Origin: Gracilibacillus salinarum
GTDB taxonomy: Bacteria; Bacillota; Bacilli; Bacillales; Amphibacillaceae
Direction of reading: 5' to 3'
Assembly (NCBI RefSeq): GCF_022919575.1
Contig: NZ_CP095071.1
Coordinates: 4,350,001 to 4,414,000, forward strand
Length of the DNA: 64,000 nt
Below, piece after piece: positions 36,218 through 44,647 of this stretch. Made by a program: the position numbers and the translations under genes. Numbering within the stretch: position 1 is the stretch's first letter; each line of letters opens with the position of its first letter. The notes beneath the pieces were generated by a model. It saw nothing but the letters and a program-made list of their open reading frames with translations, ran no database searches and was not told where the DNA came from.

Positions 36218-37008
36218 GGAAGAAAATATTTTTCCCGCTTTCGCTGTTTATACTGCTGTATCTTATATCTGCTTTACTACGGACAGATGCAATCCAAATA
36301 GATTTAGCTGTCAAAAATCAAGCACCAAGTGTTGAGCATTTATTTGGCACGGATTGGCTAGGAAGAGATATGCTGCTTCGGACATTAAAGGGCATTCAGC
36401 TTAGCATTTCTGTGGGTTTATTAACTGCGTTTTTATCAACTGTACTTGGCTTAATCCTTAGTCTGATCGCAACGATACATCATCGCCTGGACCAGTTGGT
36501 GGGATGGCTGATTGACTTGTTTTTAAGCTTGCCCCATCTGGTTACGTTAATATTAATTTCATTTGTATTAGGTGGTGGAATGAAGGGTATTATTATTGGT
36601 TTAATGCTTACACATTGGACAGGCATTGCCAGGGTATTAAGGGCTGAATTAATGCAGTTGAACAATATGCCGTATGTGCAAATGTCCAAACATCTTGGGA
36701 GAGGGTTTTGGTGGAGAGCAAGACATCATTTTCTACCGCACTTGATTCCGCAATTGGTAGTGGGGTTCACGCTAATATTTCCACATGCGATTCTACATGA
36801 AGCAGCTATCACTTTCCTAGGATTTGGATTATCTGCTGAAGAACCGGCAATTGGTATTATTTTATCGGAAGCGATGCAGTACTTATCAAACGGTATGTGG
36901 TGGTTAGCCTTTTTCCCTGGTTTGCTCCTCGTCGTGATGGTCGTATTATTTCAACGATTCGCCCATGAATTTCAAGCTCATATAGGAAGGGATCGTACCT
37001 ATGAATAA
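36214..37008 (+). CDS. ABC importer permease, NikC/DppC-like
   Basis: A 264-residue permease. The GTDWLGRDMLLRTLKGIQLS block near the N-terminus and the EAA loop YVQMSKHLGRGFWWRARHHFLPHLIPQ are those of the second permease in this family. The ATG at 36214 overlaps the previous stop as ATGA and has GGGGAGG 8 bases upstream; the longer open frame is not needed. It overlaps the first ATPase gene by 8 bases. Confidence 0.87.
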   Translation: MRKKIFFPLSLFILLYLISALLRTDAIQIDLAVKNQAPSVEHLFGTDWLGRDMLLRTLKGIQLSISVGLLTAFLSTVLGLILSLIATIHHRLDQLVGWLIDLFLSLPHLVTLILISFVLGGGMKGIIIGLMLTHWTGIARVLRAELMQLNNMPYVQMSKHLGRGFWWRARHHFLPHLIPQLVVGFTLIFPHAILHEAAITFLGFGLSAEEPAIGIILSEAMQYLSNGMWWLAFFPGLLLVVMVVLFQRFAHEFQAHIGRDRTYE

Positions 37009-37750
37009 CTTATTGACGATAAAAAAGTTGAATGTTCTTCATCAACAGTCTCAACATTATTTGCTCCAGGATATTAATTTGTCACTCACAAGCGGGGAAG
37101 TGTTGGCATTAGTGGGGGAAAGCGGATCAGGAAAAAGCCTGCTTGCTCAGGCTATATTACATCTCCTCCCAGATAACTTAGAGCAAAAAGGAGAGATTTA
37201 CTATCGAGATCAACCTTTTTCAAAAAGCCAGCGAGGAAAAAACGTCATTTTAATACCGCAATCAATTGATGCGCTCGATCCCTTAATGAAAATCGGTAAA
37301 CAGATAGAAGGATTAATGAAGAAAGCAGGTCGGCATCAGCAAATGCTGGCTTTATTAACTCGCTTAGGCTTAGGTGCGGAGATTGCTGAACGATATCCTT
37401 TTCAATTATCGGGTGGCCAGGCAAGAAGGGTATTGGTTGCAATTGCAATCGGAAGTGCAGCTGATGTTGTCATCGCTGACGAGCCAACGCCAGGATTGGA
37501 CCAAAAAGCAAAGCAGGATATGATTGCTTTACTAAAAGAAGTACAGCAGGCTGGAAAAACCATTCTATTGATTACACATGATTTCGAAGCTGCTTTACAA
37601 CTTGCAGAACAAATAGCAGTTCTCAAAGATGGCCGTATATTAGAAGTAGTCAATCGAGCAGAATTTACAGGTGAAGGAGAGCGATTGCAGCACCATTTCA
37701 CGAAGAAAATGTGGCAATCGCTGCCCCAAAACCTTTTTACAAGGAGTTAA
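37001..37750 (+). CDS. ABC importer ATPase, NikD/DppD-like
   Basis: A 249-residue ATPase: Walker A GESGSGKS near residue 39, signature LSGGQARR, Walker B VVIADEPTPGLD, H-loop ITHD. It is shorter than OppD-type ATPases and lacks the C-terminal iron-sulfur-like extension, like NikD/CntD. It overlaps the upstream permease and lies 3 bases before its partner ATPase. Confidence 0.88.
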   Translation: MNNLLTIKKLNVLHQQSQHYLLQDINLSLTSGEVLALVGESGSGKSLLAQAILHLLPDNLEQKGEIYYRDQPFSKSQRGKNVILIPQSIDALDPLMKIGKQIEGLMKKAGRHQQMLALLTRLGLGAEIAERYPFQLSGGQARRVLVAIAIGSAADVVIADEPTPGLDQKAKQDMIALLKEVQQAGKTILLITHDFEAALQLAEQIAVLKDGRILEVVNRAEFTGEGERLQHHFTKKMWQSLPQNLFTRS

Positions 37751-37753
37751 CAT

Positions 37754-38365
37754 ATGCTAAAGGTTAAAAATATAAGCTATCGCTTACCTAATCAGCACAT
37801 GCTATTTGAAAAAGTATCGTTAACGATGAAACAAGGATATATTGTCGGACTTAGTGGTGATAGTGGCTTAGGCAAAACAACTTTCGCTAAGATTATCAGT
37901 GGCTATTTGCAAGCGGAGGAAGGAGAAATAAATTGGCAGATTCGTAAACATGAACCCAGCCCGGTGCAATTGATTTGGCAGCATCCAGAGCAGGCAGTCA
38001 ATCCAAGGTGGCGTATTGAAAAAATCATCAAGGAAGCAGGTGAATTAGACCAGTCACTGCTAGCTGCTTGCAATATACCGACTGAATGGCTCCATCGATA
38101 CCCTTCTCAGTTATCAGGCGGGCAGTTGCAACGTGTATGTATCTATCGTTGCCTCGTAACAAAACCTTCCTATATTATTGCTGATGAGATTACGACCATG
38201 CTGGACCCTGTGGCACAAGCTGATATTTGGAAATGGTTAATTCACTATGTCAGAAACAAGCAAATAGGTTTGATGATCATCTGTCATGACGAATTATTAT
38301 TAGAAAAACTATGTGACGATGTTATTCATTTTCGTGATTTAATGAAACCTACAGCTGTTGACTGA
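37754..38365 (+). CDS. ABC importer ATPase, NikE/DppF-like
   Basis: A 203-residue ATPase, short for the family: Walker A GDSGLGKTT near residue 34, Q-loop LIWQHPEQAVNPRW, signature LSGGQLQR, Walker B IIADEITTMLD, H-loop ICHDE. The Walker B is followed by I-T-T in place of the usual P-T-S. It completes a five-gene importer (SBP, two permeases, two ATPases). AAGGAG lies 7 bases before the ATG. Confidence 0.87.
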   Translation: MLKVKNISYRLPNQHMLFEKVSLTMKQGYIVGLSGDSGLGKTTFAKIISGYLQAEEGEINWQIRKHEPSPVQLIWQHPEQAVNPRWRIEKIIKEAGELDQSLLAACNIPTEWLHRYPSQLSGGQLQRVCIYRCLVTKPSYIIADEITTMLDPVAQADIWKWLIHYVRNKQIGLMIICHDELLLEKLCDDVIHFRDLMKPTAVD

Positions 38366-38392
38366 CGTATTACATAGTGAGGAGGGAAGGTT

Positions 38393-38874
38393 ATGCGAAA
38401 AGAACCGAAAGAACGGATTAACGAAAGTGCTATTCGTGCATGGCAATTATCTGCACATTTATTTGCTATTATTCCTTTATTAGTAACGATAGCTGCTTTT
38501 ATTCTCGCGTACTATGTTGATTTTATTCCTTATTGGATTGGGACGATACTTGCAGCAGTAACGTTGTTGGAATGGGGGTTACTGCATTTTTTATTCCAAA
38601 GCTTCGTTGGAAAAGGTGGCGCTATCAAATTTATGATCAGGAAATTTACATACAGCATGGTATTTTGATTGTGACTAGAACGGTTGTGCCGATGATTCGT
38701 GTCCAGCATGTTGATACCCAGCAAGGTCCAATCTTGAAAAAGTACGGGTTGTCAACATTGGAAATATCGACAGCTGCTACTACTCATGAAATTCCAGCAT
38801 TACTAGAAGAAGACGCAGCTGATTTGCGCGATCAGATCTCCGAATTAGCGAGGGTGGAACAAGATGATGTATGA
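38393..38874 (+). pseudogene. ydbS: ydbS-like bacterial PH-domain membrane protein, split by a frameshift
   Basis: Two overlapping frames together make one YdbS protein. The first (38393-38668) gives MRKEPKERIN..., two helices and then out-of-frame residues. The second frame carries FFIPKLRWKRWRYQIY, the PH-domain core VVPMIRVQHVDTQQGP and TAATTHEIPAL up to 38874. The switch falls in the G run at 38574-38578 (5 G); adding one G would restore ...LLEWGVTAFFIPK. So a single-base loss, a sequencing error or a -1 slip is implied. The downstream part is well conserved, so decay, if real, is recent. It precedes and overlaps ydbT. Confidence 0.8.
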
Positions 38875-40324
38875 ACCGAAACGACTCCATCCGGCCGGAA
38901 TGATTTTTAATTTATTTCAAGGAATCCGTCAGTCCATTGTCGGTCTTCTACCAATAGCTATTGTCGCTGTCGGAAATGGTGAATGGCTGTATGTTCTGCT
39001 AGCAGCAGCGATTTTACTTGTTTTGTTTATCGTGTTTAGTGTATTAGCATGGTATCGCTATACGTATCAATTGGAAGAAGACCAAATTCGAATTGAACAA
39101 GGCATTTTTATTCGCAAGAAACGGACCATTTCAAAACATCGGATACAATCGATTGATTTATCCCAAAACATTATTCATCGAATTTTTGGATTAACGAAAG
39201 TACAAATTGAAACAGCTGGTAGTGATCATCGTATTGATGCTGCGTTGTCAGCTGTAACGATGGAAGAGGGACAGTTATTACACAAACAACTTAAATATAA
39301 CAAACAAAGTGAACCAGTTAATGAGGACTCAGAACAAGAAGAAGTCGTTGTGCCAGAACACTATCCACAACGGAAAGTCTCTGTAAAACAATTACTGATT
39401 GCTGGATCAACTTCAGCCAGTTTTGGTATTATTCTCGGTCTCTTTGGTTTAGTATTTTCTGATTTAGAAAGTCTCATACCAGACCGTTTCTACAATCAAG
39501 CAACAGATTGGGTAGTCTCTCAAGCGGTGCAAGTATTGATTGCATTTGGAATATTAACGTTTATTTTGTTATGGTGCTTCGGTATTTTACAAACGTTAAT
39601 TCAATATTGGAATTTCACCATTACTAGATATGAGAAAGAATTATTTATTACACGAGGATTGTTAGAGAAAAAACAATCGACGATCCCTTTAAAACGGATC
39701 CAGGCGGTAGGGATTAAGCAATCCGTTATCAGACAGCCACTTGGTTTTGCGATTATGTATGTGGAGATTGCAAGTGGAGAGATTGGGCAAAACCAAGAAA
39801 TGCATACGTTGATTTTTCCATTAATTCGAAAAAAACATGTAGCTGCTTTCTTGCAGGAATTATTACCGGAGTATACCTATCAGCCGGATAAACTGACTAA
39901 GCTGCCAAATAAGGCATTACCTTATTATTTGTTTCGGTCAGCTATTATTCCATTGATTGCCACGATTACGGTTGCTTTTCTTTCCTTTGAGTTTGCATGG
40001 ATACCGCTCATTATTACAATAGCAGCTTGTATATTAGGGTATATCCAATTTCGTTCCACAGCGTATAAAATCGAAGGTGAACAACTGCTGGTACAAAAAC
40101 GTACGACAAGCAAGGACACGGTACTCATTCAGCATAAAAAATTACAAAGCTTTCAAAGAAAACAACATATACTGCATCGAAAACAAAATCTTGCCACCAT
40201 GGATACAGCAATTCTCAGTAAATTTATGGGGCGTCACTTTATCCTCAGAGAATTACGAGAACAGGATCTTGACTTATTAGCAGATTGGTACTCGTATCAA
40301 AAAAACAAACCATTTTCTGAATAG
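38864..40324 (+). CDS. ydbT: ydbT-like membrane protein with repeated bacterial PH domains
   Basis: A 486-residue protein with three bPH2 domains between pairs of membrane helices: YRYTYQLEEDQIRIEQGIF (about 65), FTITRYEKELFITRGLLEKK (about 247) and YKIEGEQLLVQKRTTSKD (about 397). YdbT is the partner of YdbS. In B. subtilis the pair has been linked to resistance to certain amoebae-like or bacteriocin attack, which I recall only loosely. The start overlaps the ydbS end by 11 bases, with GAGGGTGG before tandem ATG codons. Confidence 0.86.
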   Translation: MMYEPKRLHPAGMIFNLFQGIRQSIVGLLPIAIVAVGNGEWLYVLLAAAILLVLFIVFSVLAWYRYTYQLEEDQIRIEQGIFIRKKRTISKHRIQSIDLSQNIIHRIFGLTKVQIETAGSDHRIDAALSAVTMEEGQLLHKQLKYNKQSEPVNEDSEQEEVVVPEHYPQRKVSVKQLLIAGSTSASFGIILGLFGLVFSDLESLIPDRFYNQATDWVVSQAVQVLIAFGILTFILLWCFGILQTLIQYWNFTITRYEKELFITRGLLEKKQSTIPLKRIQAVGIKQSVIRQPLGFAIMYVEIASGEIGQNQEMHTLIFPLIRKKHVAAFLQELLPEYTYQPDKLTKLPNKALPYYLFRSAIIPLIATITVAFLSFEFAWIPLIITIAACILGYIQFRSTAYKIEGEQLLVQKRTTSKDTVLIQHKKLQSFQRKQHILHRKQNLATMDTAILSKFMGRHFILRELREQDLDLLADWYSYQKNKPFSE

Positions 40325-40354
40325 CCAGAGACAAGAACAGTTTAGTAACTATAC

Positions 40355-40412
40355 GCCGAACATAACACGGTATTTCATTTGGAATATTTGTGTTATGTTC
40401 GGCTTTCTTTTA
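40355..40412 (+). terminator. Hairpin repeat H4, terminator of ydbT
   Basis: GCCGAACATAACAC (40355-40368) and GTGTTATGTTCGGC (40390-40403) are perfect 14-bp arms, followed by TTTCTTTTA. The same arms occur, diverged, at 14782 and 18421, so this is a dispersed hairpin used as terminator. Confidence 0.75.
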
Positions 40413-40424
40413 TAAACAAGGATT

Positions 40425-40535
40425 GCAGTACGCGAAGTGCAAGAGAGTGAATGGGGCTTATATTCCGGATTGCGTCATGATTCATTTTGAAATGTTTCAT
40501 GCACTTGGATCCCGTTTCGGACGACTATTTAAATC
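40425..40535. repeat. Decayed remnant of the double-hairpin repeat element (E10)
   Basis: GCAGTACGCGAAGTGCAAG (about 40426) resembles the E2/E4 left flank, and CATTTTGAAATGTTTCATGC with CTTGGATCCCGTTTCGGACG (about 40485-40527) resembles the start of their cores. It stops there. The remaining 40536-40673 stretch is AT-rich, and I see nothing else in it. Confidence 0.4.
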
Positions 40536-40673
40536 CCAACATCAACACTGTATAAAATAAAAATATTGACGAATTTTTTCGTTGAGTGTAACATCTTTCC
40601 TATGAGAAACTTTTTGAAAATATAGGCATATATATAAAGATGATCTTATTTTATAGATAAAGAGGTGTTGTCA

Positions 40674-41480
40674 GTGGGGTTTGAAGGAGTCGGATTCGCT
40701 TTTGGTTTGACGTTATTGGCAGGTCTTGCTACTGGGGTCGGCAGTTTGTTGGCGTTCTTCACATCAAATACCAATACGAAATTTTTATCCTGGTCACTTG
40801 GATTCTCAGCGGGTGTTATGATTTATGTGTCCATGATCGAAATTTTTGTAAAAGCGAAGGATTCACTCGTTGGGGAATTAGGTGTAACCAGCGGTAATTG
40901 GTTAACTGTTATAGGGTTCTTTGGTGGTATGATTTTAATTGCGCTGATCGATAATTGGATACCAAAACAAGGGAATCCACACGAACTGAAGAAAGTAGAA
41001 GACATGGAGAAACAGCCGAAGCATGATGCTAATTTGTTAAAGATGGGTACTTTTACAGCACTGGCTATCGCCATTCATAACTTTCCGGAGGGGATTGCTA
41101 CATTTACCGCTGCATTACAGGACCCGATGTTAGGTATTCCGATTGCTGTAGCGATTGCTATTCATAATATTCCAGAAGGCATTGCTGTATCCGTTCCTGT
41201 CTATTTTGCTACTAACGATAAGAAGAAGGCTTTTCGATTATCTTTTCTGTCAGGCTTATCTGAGCCCGTTGGTGCTGTGGCGGCCTATTTATTTTTAATG
41301 CCATATTTAAATGATGTGATGTTTGGTCTAATATTTGCTGCTGTTGCTGGTATTATGGTATTTATTTCATTAGATGAATTATTGCCTGCTGCCAAGAAAT
41401 ACGATGAGGCGCATACTTCGATTTATGGTCTGATTCTCGGAATGGCGGTAATGGCACTTAGTTTATTATTATTTATATAA
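40674..41480 (+). CDS. ZIP-family divalent metal transporter (ZupT-like)
   Basis: A 268-residue transporter with eight helices and the two metal-site motifs of ZIP proteins: HNFPEGIATF and HNIPEGIAVS (near residues 136 and 162). A short hydrophilic loop lies around 103-123. It imports zinc, iron, manganese or related ions. I choose the GTG at 40674 (MGFEGVGFAFG), 6 bases after GAGGTG. In-frame GTG/TTG codons at 40665 and 40668 overlap that site. Confidence 0.88.
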   Translation: MGFEGVGFAFGLTLLAGLATGVGSLLAFFTSNTNTKFLSWSLGFSAGVMIYVSMIEIFVKAKDSLVGELGVTSGNWLTVIGFFGGMILIALIDNWIPKQGNPHELKKVEDMEKQPKHDANLLKMGTFTALAIAIHNFPEGIATFTAALQDPMLGIPIAVAIAIHNIPEGIAVSVPVYFATNDKKKAFRLSFLSGLSEPVGAVAAYLFLMPYLNDVMFGLIFAAVAGIMVFISLDELLPAAKKYDEAHTSIYGLILGMAVMALSLLLFI

Positions 41481-41499
41481 GAAATATATTTATGTTAAG

Positions 41500-41536
41500 A
41501 AAACTGCGGCATTTAGCGAGTGCCGCAGTTTTGCTT
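41500..41536 (+). terminator. Terminator of the ZIP transporter gene
   Basis: AAAACTGCGGCA (41500-41511) and TGCCGCAGTTTT (41521-41532) form a 12-bp GC-rich stem with a T-run. Confidence 0.88.
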
Positions 41537-41595
41537 AGCAAGTGAGAAAGTATAAAAGTACAGTCATAGAGGTAATCATGTAAATATAAGTTGGC

Positions 41596-42181
41596 TTCTT
41601 ATAATATGGGTTATGTTAACTAGCCATCGCTAGCCAAGCAGCCATATTGAGATATTTAATGTGCTGGGATACCGCTCCGTCCAACCACTCCGCGTCCTGC
41701 GGGGCACGGCTGAAGCTAACTTTGTGAAGAAGGGCACTTCACAAAGTGGATCTTCAGCGCCTGCCTGTCCCGCGGGAGTCTACGTGGTTGGCCTCCGCTA
41801 AAATTGGTACTCTACAACCTTTGTAAGATATAGGCATCATCCCTATAACAGGAATTGAATGATTAACATAATGCCTAGAACCACTACTTTTAGCTGTTCC
41901 ATACGTTGTAGCACTTCCCTTAAGCGTAGGAAATAGGCGGAGACTCCCGTGGAATCAGCGCGAGCTGAAGATCCATTTATTTGTGCCTGTGTCTGCTAGT
42001 AATGCTTCGAAGTGAGCTTCCTCGGCACAAGGCAGCACAGATGTTATTCAAGTAGTAGCCTAGCTGAAGCCGTGCCCACAGGACGCGGAGCCTATTTCCG
42101 GAGCTTTGCAACGCAGATAAAATATTTCAAAATGACCGTTTTGCCATACAGCCTTAGTTAACATAATCCATATTATAGGAA
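41596..42181 (-). mobile_element. Repeat element E6
   Basis: Left repeat TTCTTATAATATGGGTTATG (41596-41615), right GTTAACATAATCCATATTAT (42157-42176). The core is reversed: module B complement first (CGCTCCGTCCAACCACTCC at 41674), then module A complement ending CCGGAGCTTTGCAACG. The left flank (AAGTATAAAAGTACAGTCAT, about 41548) and right flank (TTGTTTATTAACTAAG, then hairpin) are the same as in E7, where the core lies the other way round. Confidence 0.78.
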
Positions 42182-42208
42182 GTTGTAGTTGTTTATTAAC
42201 TAAGTAGA

Positions 42209-42240
42209 TTAGGACCGGGCGGGTTATGCCCGGTTTTTCA
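42209..42240 (+). terminator. Right-flank hairpin of element E6
   Basis: GACCGGGC and GCCCGGTT arms around GGGTTAT, then TTTTT. The same flank hairpin follows E7 (50891-50923) and, inverted, precedes E8 (53349-53375). Confidence 0.6.
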
Positions 42241-42312
42241 AATACATCTAAATTTTCACTGAGTTGTGCTTCTTCATTGCTAACATTTTATACTTTCCAA
42301 CGTAAAATAAAA

Positions 42313-42335
42313 ATAACGGGGAATTTCCCCGTTAT
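42313..42335 (-). terminator. Terminator of the small lmo0937-like gene
   Basis: TAACGGGG (42314-42321) and CCCCGTTA (42327-42334) form an 8-bp stem; on the minus strand it is followed by TTTTTATTTT. Confidence 0.75.
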
Positions 42336-42469
42336 CATTTTCGTATCATTTTTGCAATAAACACTACCAGTGCGATGACTAATAAAATATGAATGAGCCC
42401 ACCAGCCACTTTAAATAAAAATAAGATCAGCCAAGCTACTAATAATATACCAATAATAGTCCAAAGCAT
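42335..42469 (-). CDS. lmo0937-family small membrane protein
   Basis: Only 44 residues: MLWTIIGILLVAWLILFLFK, then VAGGLIHILLVIALVVFIAK. This two-helix layout with an AGGLIH turn is the lmo0937 family, often stress-induced and of unknown function. The ATG at 42469 has GGAGAG 6 bases upstream; the open frame continues upstream to 42565 without a site. Confidence 0.82.
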   Translation of the reverse strand: MLWTIIGILLVAWLILFLFKVAGGLIHILLVIALVVFIAKMIRK

Positions 42470-42689
42470 GTCTATCTCTCCTTTAATTCTATTGATGATA
42501 TGTATAAGGTACCCATTACGAATAAAAATAAAACTTTTTCCCGAAAAATCTTGCATTATCGACAATTGGTTGTTATAATTTTAAACATAGTTTCGTTAAG
42601 GAAATGTAAATGCTTCTTAACATTTTATTTAATTTTTACATAAGATACAAAGTGTAACAAAGTCAACTGAATAGATGAATGATTTACAT

Positions 42690-42763
42690 GCGGGTGTAGT
42701 TTAGTGGTAAAACCTCAGCCTTCCAAGCTGATGTCGAGGGTTCGATTCCCTTCACCCGCTCCA
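42690..42763 (+). tRNA. tRNA-Gly (anticodon TCC)
   Basis: Acceptor arms GCGGGTG (42690-42696) and CACCCGC, D-arm TAGTTTAGTGGTAAAA, anticodon arm CAGCC-TTCCAAG-CTG with anticodon TCC, T-arm GAGGGTTCGATTCCCTT and an encoded CCA end. All arms pair. The gap 42470-42919 contains only this gene; an antisense open frame over it is artefactual. Confidence 0.95.
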
Positions 42764-42919
42764 TACATAGGTGTGAACGTAGTGTTTCGTTTTTAAATGA
42801 AGCATTACGTTTTTTTATTGGATGCAGAAGAGATGCGATACTTTGAATTACTTGATTATTCTTGATCATAGATTGTATTCTAATGGTGAAACCATATTAG
42901 TTAGAGGAGTTCTGATTGC

Positions 42920-44620
42920 ATGAATAAATTACAACAACTCTTAAAAGATATTGACGGAAAAGGCTATAAAGCATACAAATCGATACAAGGCAGTTATTCC
43001 TTTCATCGTTATGAGATTTGTGTCGATTATGTGCAAGGAGATCCATTTGCCTCACCTTCCAAAATTAGAATCATTATTCCAAATGCATATCGCCAAATAA
43101 AAGAGGAGTGGAAAGAGCATAAGCAGCGGAATATATATGTAGCAGACCATCTAGCCAGGACGGTGGCTGATGCGATTTCAACAGCTTCCAATCAGTCAAA
43201 AGGATCTGGAAAAAGTGGGTTAATTCATATCGATAAACCTGGTCAGGAAATTTTGGAACGAACAGCAGTGCAAATAAAAGACGACAAAACAGTAATTTGT
43301 CTCTCTATCGGTCTTCCCGCGAACGGTCGAAAAATAAATGGGAAACAAGCAGAAACACTCTTCTTAACAACGATCCCATCCATTTTAAGAAATTCTATTT
43401 TTTCAGTAACAGATGAAGCGTTAGAAAAGAGTGCCCAGCTTGCCGATCAACATGTTGCAATTCGACAAAAAATGAAAGATAATAATTGGATTGCCTTCAT
43501 TCAAGATGGTGCTATTCTTCCGAGACAAAGTGGTATTAGTAATAAACCGTTAAAACAGGCGGTACCATTTAACAGCCCTGAAGAAAATCGGGTTGCTTTT
43601 ACCATTCCACACCGTGAAGAACAACTCACAGGTATGGCCATTGAGAAAGGCATCAGCTTAATTGTCGGTGGAGGCTATCATGGTAAGAGTACATTGCTCG
43701 AGGCTTTGGAACGTGGCGTATACCATCATATTACAGGAGACGGTCGTGAGTATGTTTTAACCGATCCAGCCGCTGTCAAAATCAGAGCAGAAGATGGCAG
43801 ACAAGTTACTTCGGTAAATATATCAGCCTTTATAAATGATTTACCTCATGGACAAGATACCAAGCGGTTTACAACGGAAAATGCCAGCGGTAGTACGTCA
43901 CAGGCGACAAATGTGGTAGAAGCAATGGAAGCAGGAGCAAGTACATTACTTATCGATGAAGATACAAGTGCTACGAATTTCATGATCCGTGATGCAAGAA
44001 TGCAAGCGCTGGTTCATCAGAATAAAGAACCAATTACCCCATTTATAGATAAGATTAAACAGCTGTATGATCAACTAGGATTATCTACTATTCTCGTAAT
44101 GGGAGGGTCAGGTGATTATTTTGAAGTGGCAGATCATGTCATTATGATGGATCAATACCAGCCAATTAATGTAACGGAGCAGGCAAGAAAGATAGTGGCT
44201 GATTATCCTGTTTCAAGAAAAAAACAAATAGATGAGCTCGACAATAACATGAATAACCGTGTCTTCTTACCAAACAGCCTGGCGTTGCAAAAAGGGAAAA
44301 AGAAAAAAGTCCAGGCCAAAGGTCGTTCAACTATTATGATGGGACAGTCAACGATTCTTCTGCAGGATGTAGAACAATTGGTGGATGACTCTCAGACACG
44401 AGCGATAGCGGAGTTGTTACGTCATTTGGATGCTAAAGGAATGTTGAAGCAAGATAGAACCTTAGCAACATTACTCGATGATATCGAGGCATTACTGGAC
44501 AATAAAGGCTTGCAGGCATTATCACCATTTCCAGAACAACACCCTGGTGACTTGGCAAGACCGAGACGGTTTGAAATGGCAGCATGCTTAAATAGAATGA
44601 GAACGGCAAAGATAAAATAG
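42920..44620 (+). CDS. ABC-class ATPase domain protein (PF09818/COG3044 type)
   Basis: A 566-residue soluble ATPase that is not a transporter. Its N-terminal part binds an unknown partner. Walker A is GGGYHGKSTLL (near 252), the signature-like ASGSTSQATNVVEAMEAG is near 327, and Walker B is TLLIDEDTSATNFM near 347. The distinctive FMIRDARMQALV follows. Such ATPases occur across bacteria and trypanosomes (MRB1590) and may bind RNA; a role in RNA metabolism is only suggested by family. The gene is 27 bases upstream of queG. Confidence 0.85.
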   Translation: MNKLQQLLKDIDGKGYKAYKSIQGSYSFHRYEICVDYVQGDPFASPSKIRIIIPNAYRQIKEEWKEHKQRNIYVADHLARTVADAISTASNQSKGSGKSGLIHIDKPGQEILERTAVQIKDDKTVICLSIGLPANGRKINGKQAETLFLTTIPSILRNSIFSVTDEALEKSAQLADQHVAIRQKMKDNNWIAFIQDGAILPRQSGISNKPLKQAVPFNSPEENRVAFTIPHREEQLTGMAIEKGISLIVGGGYHGKSTLLEALERGVYHHITGDGREYVLTDPAAVKIRAEDGRQVTSVNISAFINDLPHGQDTKRFTTENASGSTSQATNVVEAMEAGASTLLIDEDTSATNFMIRDARMQALVHQNKEPITPFIDKIKQLYDQLGLSTILVMGGSGDYFEVADHVIMMDQYQPINVTEQARKIVADYPVSRKKQIDELDNNMNNRVFLPNSLALQKGKKKKVQAKGRSTIMMGQSTILLQDVEQLVDDSQTRAIAELLRHLDAKGMLKQDRTLATLLDDIEALLDNKGLQALSPFPEQHPGDLARPRRFEMAACLNRMRTAKIK

Positions 44621-44647
44621 ACGACGAACAAAAAGGAGGGTGGCGCA

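Noticed and set aside
42684..42869. Minus-strand open frame ending GIEPSTSAWKAEVLPLNYTRM
   Set aside because: This is the well-known artefact read from the antisense of a tRNA-Gly gene, here at 42690-42763.
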